Position numbers and translations under genes: made by a program
The notes under the pieces: generated by a model
Seen by the model: only the letters and a program-made list of their open reading frames with translations
The model's database searches: none
Told to the model about the DNA's origin: nothing
Shown here: positions 57,188 through 64,000 of the stretch, one piece after another
How positions within the stretch are numbered: the first letter of the stretch is position 1
How the letters are laid out: every line of letters begins with the position of its first letter
Source of the DNA: Thermoanaerobacterium thermosulfurigenes
Lineage (GTDB): Bacteria; Bacillota; Thermoanaerobacteria; Thermoanaerobacterales; Thermoanaerobacteraceae
Direction: 5' to 3'
Length of the DNA: 64,000 nt
Assembly: GCF_051201035.1 (NCBI RefSeq)
Contig: NZ_JBPODR010000008.1
Location: forward strand, 1 to 64,000

Positions 57188-58554
57188 TGTCTATCAGGTT
57201 TAAACTTATAATTTCATATATGATGCTGGTATTCATCTCTTTCTCTATAATAGGTGTATTTTTTAATCTGATGATAAGGGATTTTTTGATAAATGAAGCC
57301 AGGCAAAACCTCATAAGGCAAGGAACTGTCATTCAGCGGCTTTACAATGGAAGGATAAGCACTCCAGAGGCGCTGCAATCCATAAGGTACATGCCTAAGT
57401 TTTGGGTGGGAGGAAGGATTTTGGATGGCGACCTTATAGTTGTCGATTTAAACGGCGATATTGTGTATTCATCAAGGCAAAATCCCTTCGGCGGAGGGAA
57501 TAGGATAGAATACGCAATACTTGACAAAATAACAAAAGAAGGCTCCTACAACAGCATAAAGATTGGAAACACAGATGTGGTAGCTGCAGTTTTTCCAATA
57601 ATAAGCAACTTAAACGGAAAAGTCATCGGCTCTATCGTCATGTACACGCTTGTAAAAGGCATAAAGATAGCATCCCTTCAGATAGTAGGTGTCTTGCTAA
57701 AGGGTATTTTGCTTTCTGGCATTGTATCATTGATAATAGGCTACTTTCTTTCAAAGTCAATCTCTGCCCCTATTGCAAAGCTTACAGAAGTGGTAGAGAA
57801 AATAAAGGATAAGAAGTTTGGAGAGAAGGTAAACATAAAGTCAGATGGGGAGATAAAACTTTTGGCAGATGCCTTTAATGAAATGTCTGTGGAGCTTAGG
57901 AATTATTACACATCTCAGAGGCGGTTTTTGCAAAATGCTTCACATGAGCTAAAGACTCCACTTATGTCTATACAAGGTTATGCAGAAGGCATAAAAGATG
58001 GTGTCATAGAAAAAGACGATATACCAAAATCACTTGATATAATCATAGATGAAAGCAAAAGGCTGAGAGATATAGTAAACGACTTGATGTACCTTACAAA
58101 AATCGAAACAAATCAAGAAGGCATAAAAAAGCACAAAGAGTATTTAAAGGACATTTTTGAAGAATGTATAGAAAAGATAATGCCTCAGCTAAACAAGAAA
58201 AACATAAAAATAAGTTTAAGTGGCGACGATGTAAATGTAAAATGCGACAGAACAAAGCTTATGCAGGCTTTTATGAATATATTAAGCAATGGCGTAAGGT
58301 ATGCAAAGACGTCTATTGATATAGAAATAAAGAAGATAAAGGATTATGTGGAGGTAAAGATAAAAAACGACGGAAGGAAGTTTACTGAAGAAGAGCTAAA
58401 AAACATGTTTGAGAGATTTTATAAAGGTGATGAAGGTGAGACAGGCTTAGGACTGGCTATAACTAAAGCTATAATCGAATGGCATGAAGGCACCATAGAA
58501 GCATTCAATACAGATGGTGGCGTATGCTTTTTAATAAAACTAAATGTTGTGTAG
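57187..58554 (+). CDS. Sensor histidine kinase
   Basis: 455 residues. Two membrane helices (about 8-30 and 165-188) flank an extracytoplasmic domain of roughly 130 residues (with DGDLIVVDLNGDIVYSSRQ, PAS/dCache-like). A HAMP linker (185-238), a HisKA domain with His253 in NASHELKTPLMSIQGYAEGI, and a HATPase domain (NILSNGVRYA, GLGLAITKAI) follow. ATG 57187 stands 7 nt after AAGGTGG; a GTG one codon earlier is less likely. It phosphorylates the regulator encoded just upstream. The signal is unknown. Confidence 0.93.
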   Translation: MSIRFKLIISYMMLVFISFSIIGVFFNLMIRDFLINEARQNLIRQGTVIQRLYNGRISTPEALQSIRYMPKFWVGGRILDGDLIVVDLNGDIVYSSRQNPFGGGNRIEYAILDKITKEGSYNSIKIGNTDVVAAVFPIISNLNGKVIGSIVMYTLVKGIKIASLQIVGVLLKGILLSGIVSLIIGYFLSKSISAPIAKLTEVVEKIKDKKFGEKVNIKSDGEIKLLADAFNEMSVELRNYYTSQRRFLQNASHELKTPLMSIQGYAEGIKDGVIEKDDIPKSLDIIIDESKRLRDIVNDLMYLTKIETNQEGIKKHKEYLKDIFEECIEKIMPQLNKKNIKISLSGDDVNVKCDRTKLMQAFMNILSNGVRYAKTSIDIEIKKIKDYVEVKIKNDGRKFTEEELKNMFERFYKGDEGETGLGLAITKAIIEWHEGTIEAFNTDGGVCFLIKLNVV

Positions 58555-58568
58555 GTAAATAATTTTTG

Positions 58569-58577
58569 TGGTATAAT
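58569..58577 (+). promoter_or_regulatory. Extended -10 promoter before the XapX gene
   Basis: TGGTATAAT (TATAAT at 58572-58577) about 55 nt ahead of the XapX start, directly after the kinase gene. No consensus -35 at 17 nt. Confidence 0.5.
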
Positions 58578-58633
58578 ATAAAAGCTCTAAAGTTTGTAAG
58601 AGTAATGTCGATAATTCTAAGTGAGGTGTTAAA

Positions 58634-58804
58634 TTGAAAGCGTCGATTTTAGCATTATTTACGGGTTTTTTGGTAGGTGTGATTTTCTCATTTTTAAAGC
58701 TGCCATTGCCTGCGCCAAACGTTCTTCCAGGTATTGCAGGAATCGTAGGCATATACTTAGGTGGTCAGCTATTTGTCTATCTGATGAGGCTTTTAGGTAG
58801 ATAG
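58634..58804 (+). CDS. XapX domain small membrane protein
   Basis: 56 residues starting at TTG (58634) after GTGAGGTG. Two hydrophobic helices (KASILALFTGFLVGVIFSFL and LPGIAGIVGIYLGGQLFVYL) are separated by the KLPLPAPN turn, which is the XapX family signature. Function of XapX proteins is unknown; they are small inner-membrane proteins. It is followed by the chemoreceptor gene after 52 nt. Confidence 0.85.
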   Translation: MKASILALFTGFLVGVIFSFLKLPLPAPNVLPGIAGIVGIYLGGQLFVYLMRLLGR

Positions 58805-58856
58805 CCTAAAAAGCTCTTCAAAGTAGGGGAAACAATATAAGTTAGGGGGTATATGG

Positions 58857-60101
58857 ATGAGAAGTGTATTTTGGAGACTGATGCTTTCTTTTATAGTTGT
58901 AGCGCTTATTCCTCTTGCAGGAACATATCACTACGTATTGGATGACAAAAGTGCCGGTGTGTTTATTTTTGTAGCTGCAGCGTCGTTTTTATTATCAATA
59001 TTATTTTCAATATACATATCTTTTACGATTACAAGACCTATAGCAAGACTTAAAGAGGGGTTTAAAAAGCTTTCAGACGGCAATTTCAATGCCAATGTTG
59101 CAAAAGGCCGCAATGATGAGATTGGCTCTTTGATAGAAAGCTACAATCAGATGGTGGATAAGGTTAAAGGCATAATCAAAAATGTCACTGAATTTGCAAA
59201 GAGTGCAGAAGCTACAGTAAGCAAGTTTACAGAGTCAATAGAGGAAGCAAACAATACATTTACTCAGATAGCCAAAGCAGTAGAAGAAATAGCACAAGGT
59301 TCTTCTGAACAGGCGAAAGATGCTTCAAATGCAGCAGAAATGGCTCAAAAGATGGGTCAAAACATAGACGAATCTGCAAATTACTTTAAAGCTGTTGAAG
59401 AGTCTACAAACAATGCCAATAGAATAAGTCAAAACGGCATAGAGACCATAAAGTCACTTAAGGACAAGACGGCAGAGACGAAAAACTCCATCGATAGTGT
59501 CGTGACAGAAATAAATGAATTGCAGTCTAACTCAAGGCAGATAGAGAAGATCATAGAAGTAATTACAGGTATATCCGATCAGACAAACTTGCTGGCTTTG
59601 AATGCAGCCATTGAGGCCGCAAGAGCTGGTGAAGCAGGCAAAGGATTTGCAGTTGTTGCTGAAGAAGTGAGAAACTTAGCTGAACAGTCAAGAGAAGCTG
59701 CGGCTGAGATAGCAAAGATAATAAGCACTATAAAACAAAAGACAGATGCTACAGTGCAGCAAGCAAGCGCTGTTAAAGAAATAGCAGATGAGCAATCAGA
59801 TCAAGTTGAAACTACAGCACAAGCGTTTAACGAAATAAAGTCCTCTATCGATACAATAACGAAAAATACGCGAGTCTTGAATGATGCTGTAGTAGGTCTT
59901 ACTGAGTACAAAAATGAAATAATATCTTCTATTGAAAACATATCTGCGGTTTCAGAGGAAACTGCTGCATCGACAGAAGAAGTATCAGCATCAACAGAGG
60001 AGCAGTCTAAGTTCATACAAGACATAAAGGATAATCTTGAGGGCTTATTATCCACTGTAAGAGAGCTTGATAAGGAGCTTTCAAAGATTACCGTCTCATA
60101 A
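58857..60101 (+). CDS. Methyl-accepting chemotaxis protein with minimal extracellular loop
   Basis: 414 residues. Two membrane helices (about 5-22 and 33-55) are separated by only about ten residues (YHYVLDDKSAG), so there is no extracellular ligand domain. A HAMP domain (about 52-105) and the MCP signalling hairpin follow, whose tip reads ISDQTNLLALNAAIEAARAG and EEVRNLAEQSREAAAEI. It must sense something in the membrane or cytoplasm. ATG after GGGGG. The 3' end overlaps the convergent exporter gene by 14 nt with no terminator hairpin visible. Confidence 0.93.
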   Translation: MRSVFWRLMLSFIVVALIPLAGTYHYVLDDKSAGVFIFVAAASFLLSILFSIYISFTITRPIARLKEGFKKLSDGNFNANVAKGRNDEIGSLIESYNQMVDKVKGIIKNVTEFAKSAEATVSKFTESIEEANNTFTQIAKAVEEIAQGSSEQAKDASNAAEMAQKMGQNIDESANYFKAVEESTNNANRISQNGIETIKSLKDKTAETKNSIDSVVTEINELQSNSRQIEKIIEVITGISDQTNLLALNAAIEAARAGEAGKGFAVVAEEVRNLAEQSREAAAEIAKIISTIKQKTDATVQQASAVKEIADEQSDQVETTAQAFNEIKSSIDTITKNTRVLNDAVVGLTEYKNEIISSIENISAVSEETAASTEEVSASTEEQSKFIQDIKDNLEGLLSTVRELDKELSKITVS

Positions 60102-60504
60102 TCCTGGAAAATGAGATCACAAACATAAGTCCGGCGGCTATTGCCAAAGCGATGCCGATGGTTTGCAGGCCTAAATCAAAGGCCTGTTTATTATTGCCCT
60201 GGATTATGGCAAGGACAGTCTTGTAGGAATACGCACCAGGAACAAGAGGTATTATGCCTGGAATGACAAATATGGTGGTGGGGTACTTCTTCTTTTGAGC
60301 GAATATTTCCCCCATTATGCCTATAAAAAGCGATGCTATAAATGTAGCGGCGATGATGGAAGGATATATCTTCATGACAAGTAGGTAACCTGCCCATCCC
60401 ACTGCACCTGAAAGTCCCGATACTACAATGGCATCAAGTGGCACATTGAATAAAAATGCAAATCCTGCTGTTGCTAAAAATCCAAAGAAAATCTGCTGTA
60501 TCAT
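60088..60504 (-). CDS. Threonine/serine exporter, small subunit (DUF3815, ThrE C-half)
   Basis: About 138 residues, five hydrophobic helices. It corresponds to the C-terminal half of ThrE, encoded separately as in E. coli YjjB. The sequence FAFLFNVPLDAIVVSGLSGAVGW and IFVIPGIIPLVPGAYSYKT are characteristic. ATG 60504 (MIQQIFFG) is behind GGAGG; its first 4 nt overlap the stop of the larger subunit. Substrate could be Thr/Ser or a dicarboxylate, as proposed for YjjPB. Confidence 0.88.
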   Translation of the reverse strand: MIQQIFFGFLATAGFAFLFNVPLDAIVVSGLSGAVGWAGYLLVMKIYPSIIAATFIASLFIGIMGEIFAQKKKYPTTIFVIPGIIPLVPGAYSYKTVLAIIQGNNKQAFDLGLQTIGIALAIAAGLMFVISFSRIMRR

Positions 60505-61268
60505 AATTTGCCTCCAATCACGTACCAAATATTTAGAACGAATCCTACTCCAGCAGCTATACTTATGGCAGACATTCCGGCTTCAACGCCTCTTGACACG
60601 GCTGAAACCAAGTCACCCCATATAGCATCTCTGACTGCATTCGTTATGGCTACCCCCGGAAGCAATGTGACGATTGACCCTATTATTATGCCATTTAAAG
60701 TGCCTATTGCAAAGTGAGAAAATGCTAAACCTAATAATGCGGCAAAAGCACCGCCTATGATGTTTATTATGAATGTAGAAAGGCGCAGCCCTTCAAAATA
60801 CGTTACAATACACTGAAGCATTGTAGCTGTTATGAACGTAGGAATGAAATCCCTTATGGTGCTGCCTAAAAGCATACCAGATGATGCTGCAGCAACGCCT
60901 GCAAAGAAAACTCTCAATAAATAGCTGTATTTGCCTTTTGACCTAATTTTTATAAGTTCATCTGTGTATTTTGAAAAGTCGAGTGTATCTAAACTTTCTT
61001 TGCTAAATCTTCTGGACAAATCGTTGACAAGAGCGACTTTGTTTAAGTCGCTATCCCTCTGTTTGACTCTTGTTATCGTTGTTTCTATTTTTCCGTTGTT
61101 TTCAATAGAAGCAAAGATTCCTGTAGGGGTTACAAATGTCTCTACTCTCTCAACTTTATTATTAAGCATCCTTTCTATGGTGTCTTCACTTCTATACGTT
61201 TCACCGCCGTTTTCAAGTATTGTTTTTCCGGCTATTACAGCGAATTTTAGGAGATCTTCATGGTTCAA
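60501..61268 (-). CDS. Threonine/serine exporter, large subunit (DUF1212, ThrE N-half)
   Basis: 255 residues. A soluble N-terminal part (1-115) has the family motif GGETYRSEDTIERM and TPTGIFASI, then five helices (about 118-250) with GFVLNIWYV near the end. It is the YjjP-like partner of the next gene. The two overlap by 4 nt and would form one transporter. Start ATG at 61268 after AAAGGAATG. The product is probably an inner-membrane exporter of small amino acids or acids. Confidence 0.88.
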   Translation of the reverse strand: MNHEDLLKFAVIAGKTILENGGETYRSEDTIERMLNNKVERVETFVTPTGIFASIENNGKIETTITRVKQRDSDLNKVALVNDLSRRFSKESLDTLDFSKYTDELIKIRSKGKYSYLLRVFFAGVAAASSGMLLGSTIRDFIPTFITATMLQCIVTYFEGLRLSTFIINIIGGAFAALLGLAFSHFAIGTLNGIIIGSIVTLLPGVAITNAVRDAIWGDLVSAVSRGVEAGMSAISIAAGVGFVLNIWYVIGGKL

Positions 61269-61541
61269 TTGTCCACATTCCTTTCATATCTGAAATCACA
61301 AGACTATTATATATTATTTTAAGCTATAAAAAAATGATGAATTTGGCTTTATTCTATTAACGGGGAAAAGTTTCTGAGATTTTATCAATATTTTGCCGAA
61401 AAATCAAAATAAAAACCGGCAAAAAACGAACATTATAAAAAAAATAATGATTATAATTCGTAAATTTAGTTGATTAAAATTAGAATATCTGATAATATAC
61501 TAAAGGGGATGTTGTTATACTATCAAAAAGGAGTGTTCAAA
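61269..61541. promoter_or_regulatory. Divergent control region with PurBox-like and inverted repeat elements
   Basis: No gene is seen in these 273 nt. TTTTGCCG (61391-61398) and CGGCAAAA (61417-61424) form an 8-nt inverted repeat 18 nt apart. AAAAACGAACATT next to it (about 61421-61433) is one mismatch from the PurR box AWWWCCGAACWWT. A promoter-like TTGATT (61470-61475), 17 nt, TAATAT (61493-61498) follows. Control of the oxidoreductase-purA unit by PurR is possible but unproven. Confidence 0.4.
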
Positions 61542-62924
61542 ATGAAATCATATGATGTAATAATAGTAGGAGGCGGTCCGGCAGGACTTTTTACATCCCT
61601 GGAATTGGTGAAAGAAAATAGTGGACTTAGTATATTGCTTTTAGAAAAAGGCAGGAACATAAGAGGTAGACTTTGTCCCATAAGCCAGTATGGCTCTAAG
61701 TGTGCAAACTGCAAACCATGCTCTATAACTTGTGGCATAGGTGGTGCAGGTGCATTTAGCGATGGAAAGCTGACTTTGACATCTGATTATGGTGGAGTAT
61801 TGGATGAATATATACCAAAAGGTGAGTTAAATGAGCTTATAAAGTATGTGGATGATATTTACGTAAACTTTGGAGGCACGAAAGAAGTACATGGCACTGA
61901 TAAAGCTAAAATAAGGGAGATAGAAAAAAGAGCTGCTGCGGCAGACTTGAAGTTAATCCCTGCTGTCATAAAGCATTTAGGGACTGAAAAGTGCTACGAC
62001 ATAATAAAAAATATAGAAGATTACTTGATGGATAAAATAGAGATAAAGACTAAAAAGATGGTCAAAGAAATATTGACAGACGGCGGCAAGGCGTGTGGCG
62101 TCGTCACAGAGGATGGCGAAAAGTACTACTCAAAGTATGTGGTAGTAGTGCCTGGAAGGGAAGGAGCAGACTGGTTTAAAAAGGAATCTGAGAGATTGTC
62201 GTTGGAGACTAAAAACAATGCAGTTGATGTTGGTGTGAGAGTAGAGATTCCTGCTGTTGTGATGGAGGATATAACCGATGTCGTCTATGAGTCAAAGTTT
62301 ATATACTACTCCAAATCATTTGATGACAGGGTCAGGACGTTTTGCATGAATCCATATGGAAAAGTAGTAGTAGAAAACAACGATGGCCTAAAAACCGTAA
62401 ATGGACACAGCTATAAAGACATAAAGACAGACAATACAAACTTTGCAATATTGGTAAGCAAGGAATTTACGGAGCCTTTTAAAGAACCTATAGCTTACGG
62501 AAAGTACATCGCATCCCTTGCAAATATGCTGGGAGATGGTGTAATCGTGCAAAGACTTGGAGATCTTTTGTCGGGGAGAAGGTCAACTCCGGAAAGGCTT
62601 AAAAGAGGGCTTGTAGAACCTACTCTTAAAGATGCTACGCCTGGAGATCTAAGTCTCGTATTGCCTTATAGATTCCTCCAGTCTATAGTGGAAATGCTTA
62701 AGGCTCTCGACAAAGTGTCGCCAGGGATATATTCGAAACATACGCTTTTATACGGTGTGGAAGTTAAGTTTTATTCTTCAAGGGTGAAACTTACAAATAA
62801 ATTTGAGACTCAGATAGAAAATTTGTTTGCTGCCGGTGACGGTGCAGGCATAACAAGAGGACTTGCACAAGCATCTGTGTCAGGTATCGTTGTGGCGAGG
62901 GAAATTTTAAATAGAGTAAAGTAG
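61542..62924 (+). CDS. FAD-dependent oxidoreductase with N-terminal cysteine cluster
   Basis: 460 residues of the uncharacterised FAD-dependent dehydrogenase family (COG2509-like). The Rossmann motif VIIVGGGPAGLFTSLEL starts at residue 6 and the FAD acidic end is LLLEKG. Then comes an unusual cysteine group Cys45, Cys54, Cys57, Cys60 and Cys64 (LCPISQYGSKCANCKPCSITCG) before GGAGAFSDGKLTL. The C-terminal FAD loop is LFAAGDGAGITRGLAQASVSG. The cysteines could bind an Fe-S cluster or zinc. I start at ATG 61542 after AAGGAG; a longer frame overlaps the promoter. purA follows after 16 nt. Confidence 0.88.
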   Translation: MKSYDVIIVGGGPAGLFTSLELVKENSGLSILLLEKGRNIRGRLCPISQYGSKCANCKPCSITCGIGGAGAFSDGKLTLTSDYGGVLDEYIPKGELNELIKYVDDIYVNFGGTKEVHGTDKAKIREIEKRAAAADLKLIPAVIKHLGTEKCYDIIKNIEDYLMDKIEIKTKKMVKEILTDGGKACGVVTEDGEKYYSKYVVVVPGREGADWFKKESERLSLETKNNAVDVGVRVEIPAVVMEDITDVVYESKFIYYSKSFDDRVRTFCMNPYGKVVVENNDGLKTVNGHSYKDIKTDNTNFAILVSKEFTEPFKEPIAYGKYIASLANMLGDGVIVQRLGDLLSGRRSTPERLKRGLVEPTLKDATPGDLSLVLPYRFLQSIVEMLKALDKVSPGIYSKHTLLYGVEVKFYSSRVKLTNKFETQIENLFAAGDGAGITRGLAQASVSGIVVAREILNRVK

Positions 62925-62940
62925 AGAAAGGGGCAAAATA

Positions 62941-64000
62941 ATGTCAACGCTTGTAATAGTAGGCTCACAGTGGGGAGACGAAGGAAAAGGAAAAATAACA
63001 GATTATCTTGCTGAAAAGGCTGATGTGGTCGTAAGGTATCAAGGTGGAAACAATGCAGGGCACACAGTTTTAAAGGATGGTGTTGAGTATAAACTTCACT
63101 TAATACCTTCTGGCATTTTGTACCCTGACAAGATCTGCATTATAGGAAATGGCGTCGTTTTAAATCCTGGTTCTTTGATTTCTGAGATGAATGAGCTGAA
63201 AAATCAAGGAGTAGATGTAAAAAACCTCAAAATCAGTGATAGAGCACATATAGTCCTTCCGTACCACATTAAACTTGATGAATTAGAAGAAACTTCAAAA
63301 GGCGAGAACGACATTGGCACAACAAAAAGAGGAATTGGACCATGTTACATGGATAAATCGGAGAGAATAGGGATAAGAGCTTGTGATCTTGTAGATCAAG
63401 AAGTGTTTAGGGAAAAATTGATGATAAATCTCAGAAAGAAAAATGATATATTTACAAGGATATACGGTGCATCTGAAATGAGCTTCGAAGAAATATACGA
63501 AGAATACATTGAATACGCAAAAATACTTAAACCGTACATTGTAGATACGACTTCATTGCTGTACGATTTAATAAAAGAAGGCAAAAAAGTATTATTTGAA
63601 GGTGCGCAAGGAACGCTTCTTGATATAGATTTAGGAACATATCCTTATGTGACAGCATCACACCCCATATCTGGTGGAGTAACAGTTGGAGCAGGAGTTG
63701 GCCCAACAATGATAGATGATGTAGTTGGTGTTGTTAAAGCATATACGACGAGGGTTGGAAAAGGACCATTTCCAACAGAGCTTTTGGATGAAGAAGGTGA
63801 ACTTCTAAGAGAAAAAGGGCATGAATATGGTACAACGACAGGAAGACCGAGAAGATGCGGATGGCTTGACATTGTCATCGTAAATTATGCCATAAGGTTA
63901 TCTGGAATAAGGTCGTTTGCGCTTACTAAGCTTGATACTCTCACTGGATTTGAAAAGATAAAGATATGCGTAGGATATAAGTTAAATGGAAGGATAATAA
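62941..64000 (+). CDS. purA: Adenylosuccinate synthetase, 3' end missing
   Basis: GTP-dependent ligation of aspartate to IMP, first step from IMP to AMP. The first 353 codons are in the window. Seen are the P-loop-like VGSQWGDEGKGKITDYL, the catalytic GGNNAGHTV, the IMP-binding GTTKRGIGPCYMDK and VLFEGAQGTLLDIDLGTYP, and TTTGRPRRCGWLD. The gene runs off the right edge, about 70-75 codons short of the usual 425-430. ATG after AAAGGGG. Probably co-transcribed with the oxidoreductase. Confidence 0.97.
   Translation, partial: MSTLVIVGSQWGDEGKGKITDYLAEKADVVVRYQGGNNAGHTVLKDGVEYKLHLIPSGILYPDKICIIGNGVVLNPGSLISEMNELKNQGVDVKNLKISDRAHIVLPYHIKLDELEETSKGENDIGTTKRGIGPCYMDKSERIGIRACDLVDQEVFREKLMINLRKKNDIFTRIYGASEMSFEEIYEEYIEYAKILKPYIVDTTSLLYDLIKEGKKVLFEGAQGTLLDIDLGTYPYVTASHPISGGVTVGAGVGPTMIDDVVGVVKAYTTRVGKGPFPTELLDEEGELLREKGHEYGTTTGRPRRCGWLDIVIVNYAIRLSGIRSFALTKLDTLTGFEKIKICVGYKLNGRII

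Noticed and set aside
61470..61541. Longer oxidoreductase frame starting MIKIRISDN
   Set aside because: Its first codons overlap a promoter-like element and the Rossmann motif should begin close to the N-terminus; AAGGAG precedes ATG 61542.
1..64000. tRNA, rRNA, CRISPR arrays, prophage or complete insertion sequences
   Set aside because: I looked for cloverleaf ends, rRNA blocks, regularly spaced repeats, integrases and complete transposase genes and saw none apart from the possible transposase tip at the left edge. A tRNAscan-SE, barrnap or CRISPR search would be needed for certainty.

Overview
The window is a chromosomal replication-origin region from a low-G+C, endospore-forming, anaerobic Firmicute. 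Gene order (gyrA-gyrB-remB-recF-yaaA-dnaN-dnaA / oriC / rpmH-rnpA-yidD-yidC-jag-mnmE-mnmG-rsmG-noc-parA-parB), sporulation-associated genes (ytvI, yyaC), a HydE-type hydrogenase maturase and the protein sequences fit best with the Thermoanaerobacterium/Thermoanaerobacter group. The genus is an inference from remembered homologues; no search was run.

Layout. 1-5.6 kb: the 5' tip of a possible transposase gene, signal peptidase I, an unrecognised 56-codon gene, the AI-2E/YtvI permease, and a four-gene riboflavin operon (ribD-ribE-ribBA-ribH, minus strand) behind an FMN riboswitch. 5.8-15.0 kb: one minus-strand branched-chain amino acid operon (ilvN-ilvC-leuA-leuC-leuD-leuB-ilvD-ilvB) behind a T-box leader with a clear promoter. 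15.2-16.1 kb: a ferritin-like protein and an FMN-binding lipoprotein. 16.2-27.1 kb: gyrase, MurT/GatD, remB, recF, yaaA, dnaN, dnaA. DnaA-box clusters lie on both sides of dnaA. 27.6-36.8 kb: the rightward arm of the origin, with ribosomal protein L34, RNase P protein, membrane insertion, tRNA U34 modification, and a ParB-family pair plus ParA with two parS-like sites.

36.9-44.8 kb: an operon that starts with a HydE radical-SAM protein fused to a DUF3343 (Se/S carrier-like) domain, followed by a class V aminotransferase of the cysteine-desulfurase fold, a DUF4446 protein and a lipid kinase. Next come cyanophycinase plus cyanophycin synthetase, and a convergent spore gene yyaC. 45-52.8 kb: CvpA, MscS, DUF951, the rpsF-ssb-rpsR operon with an S6:S18-type leader, a MazG-like protein, YybS, the c-di-AMP phosphodiesterase GdpP, L9 and DnaB. 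52.8-64 kb: a Crp/Fnr regulator, an M-box Mg2+ riboswitch controlling a stand-alone PRC/MgtE-N/CBS protein and an Nramp-like transporter with an altered metal site, a two-component system, a XapX protein, a minimal chemoreceptor, a two-subunit ThrE-type exporter, a cysteine-rich FAD oxidoreductase, and the start of purA.

Transcription mostly diverges from the oriC region: minus to the left, plus to the right. That matches leading-strand coding for bidirectional replication. The strongest candidates for new biology are the DUF3343-HydE fusion beside a desulfurase-like enzyme, and the M-box / MgtE-N / Nramp-like magnesium unit with a 28-codon ORF in its leader. Smaller points of interest are an ilvN gene with no canonical start, a LeuA without its feedback domain, and parS overlapping the parA promoter.
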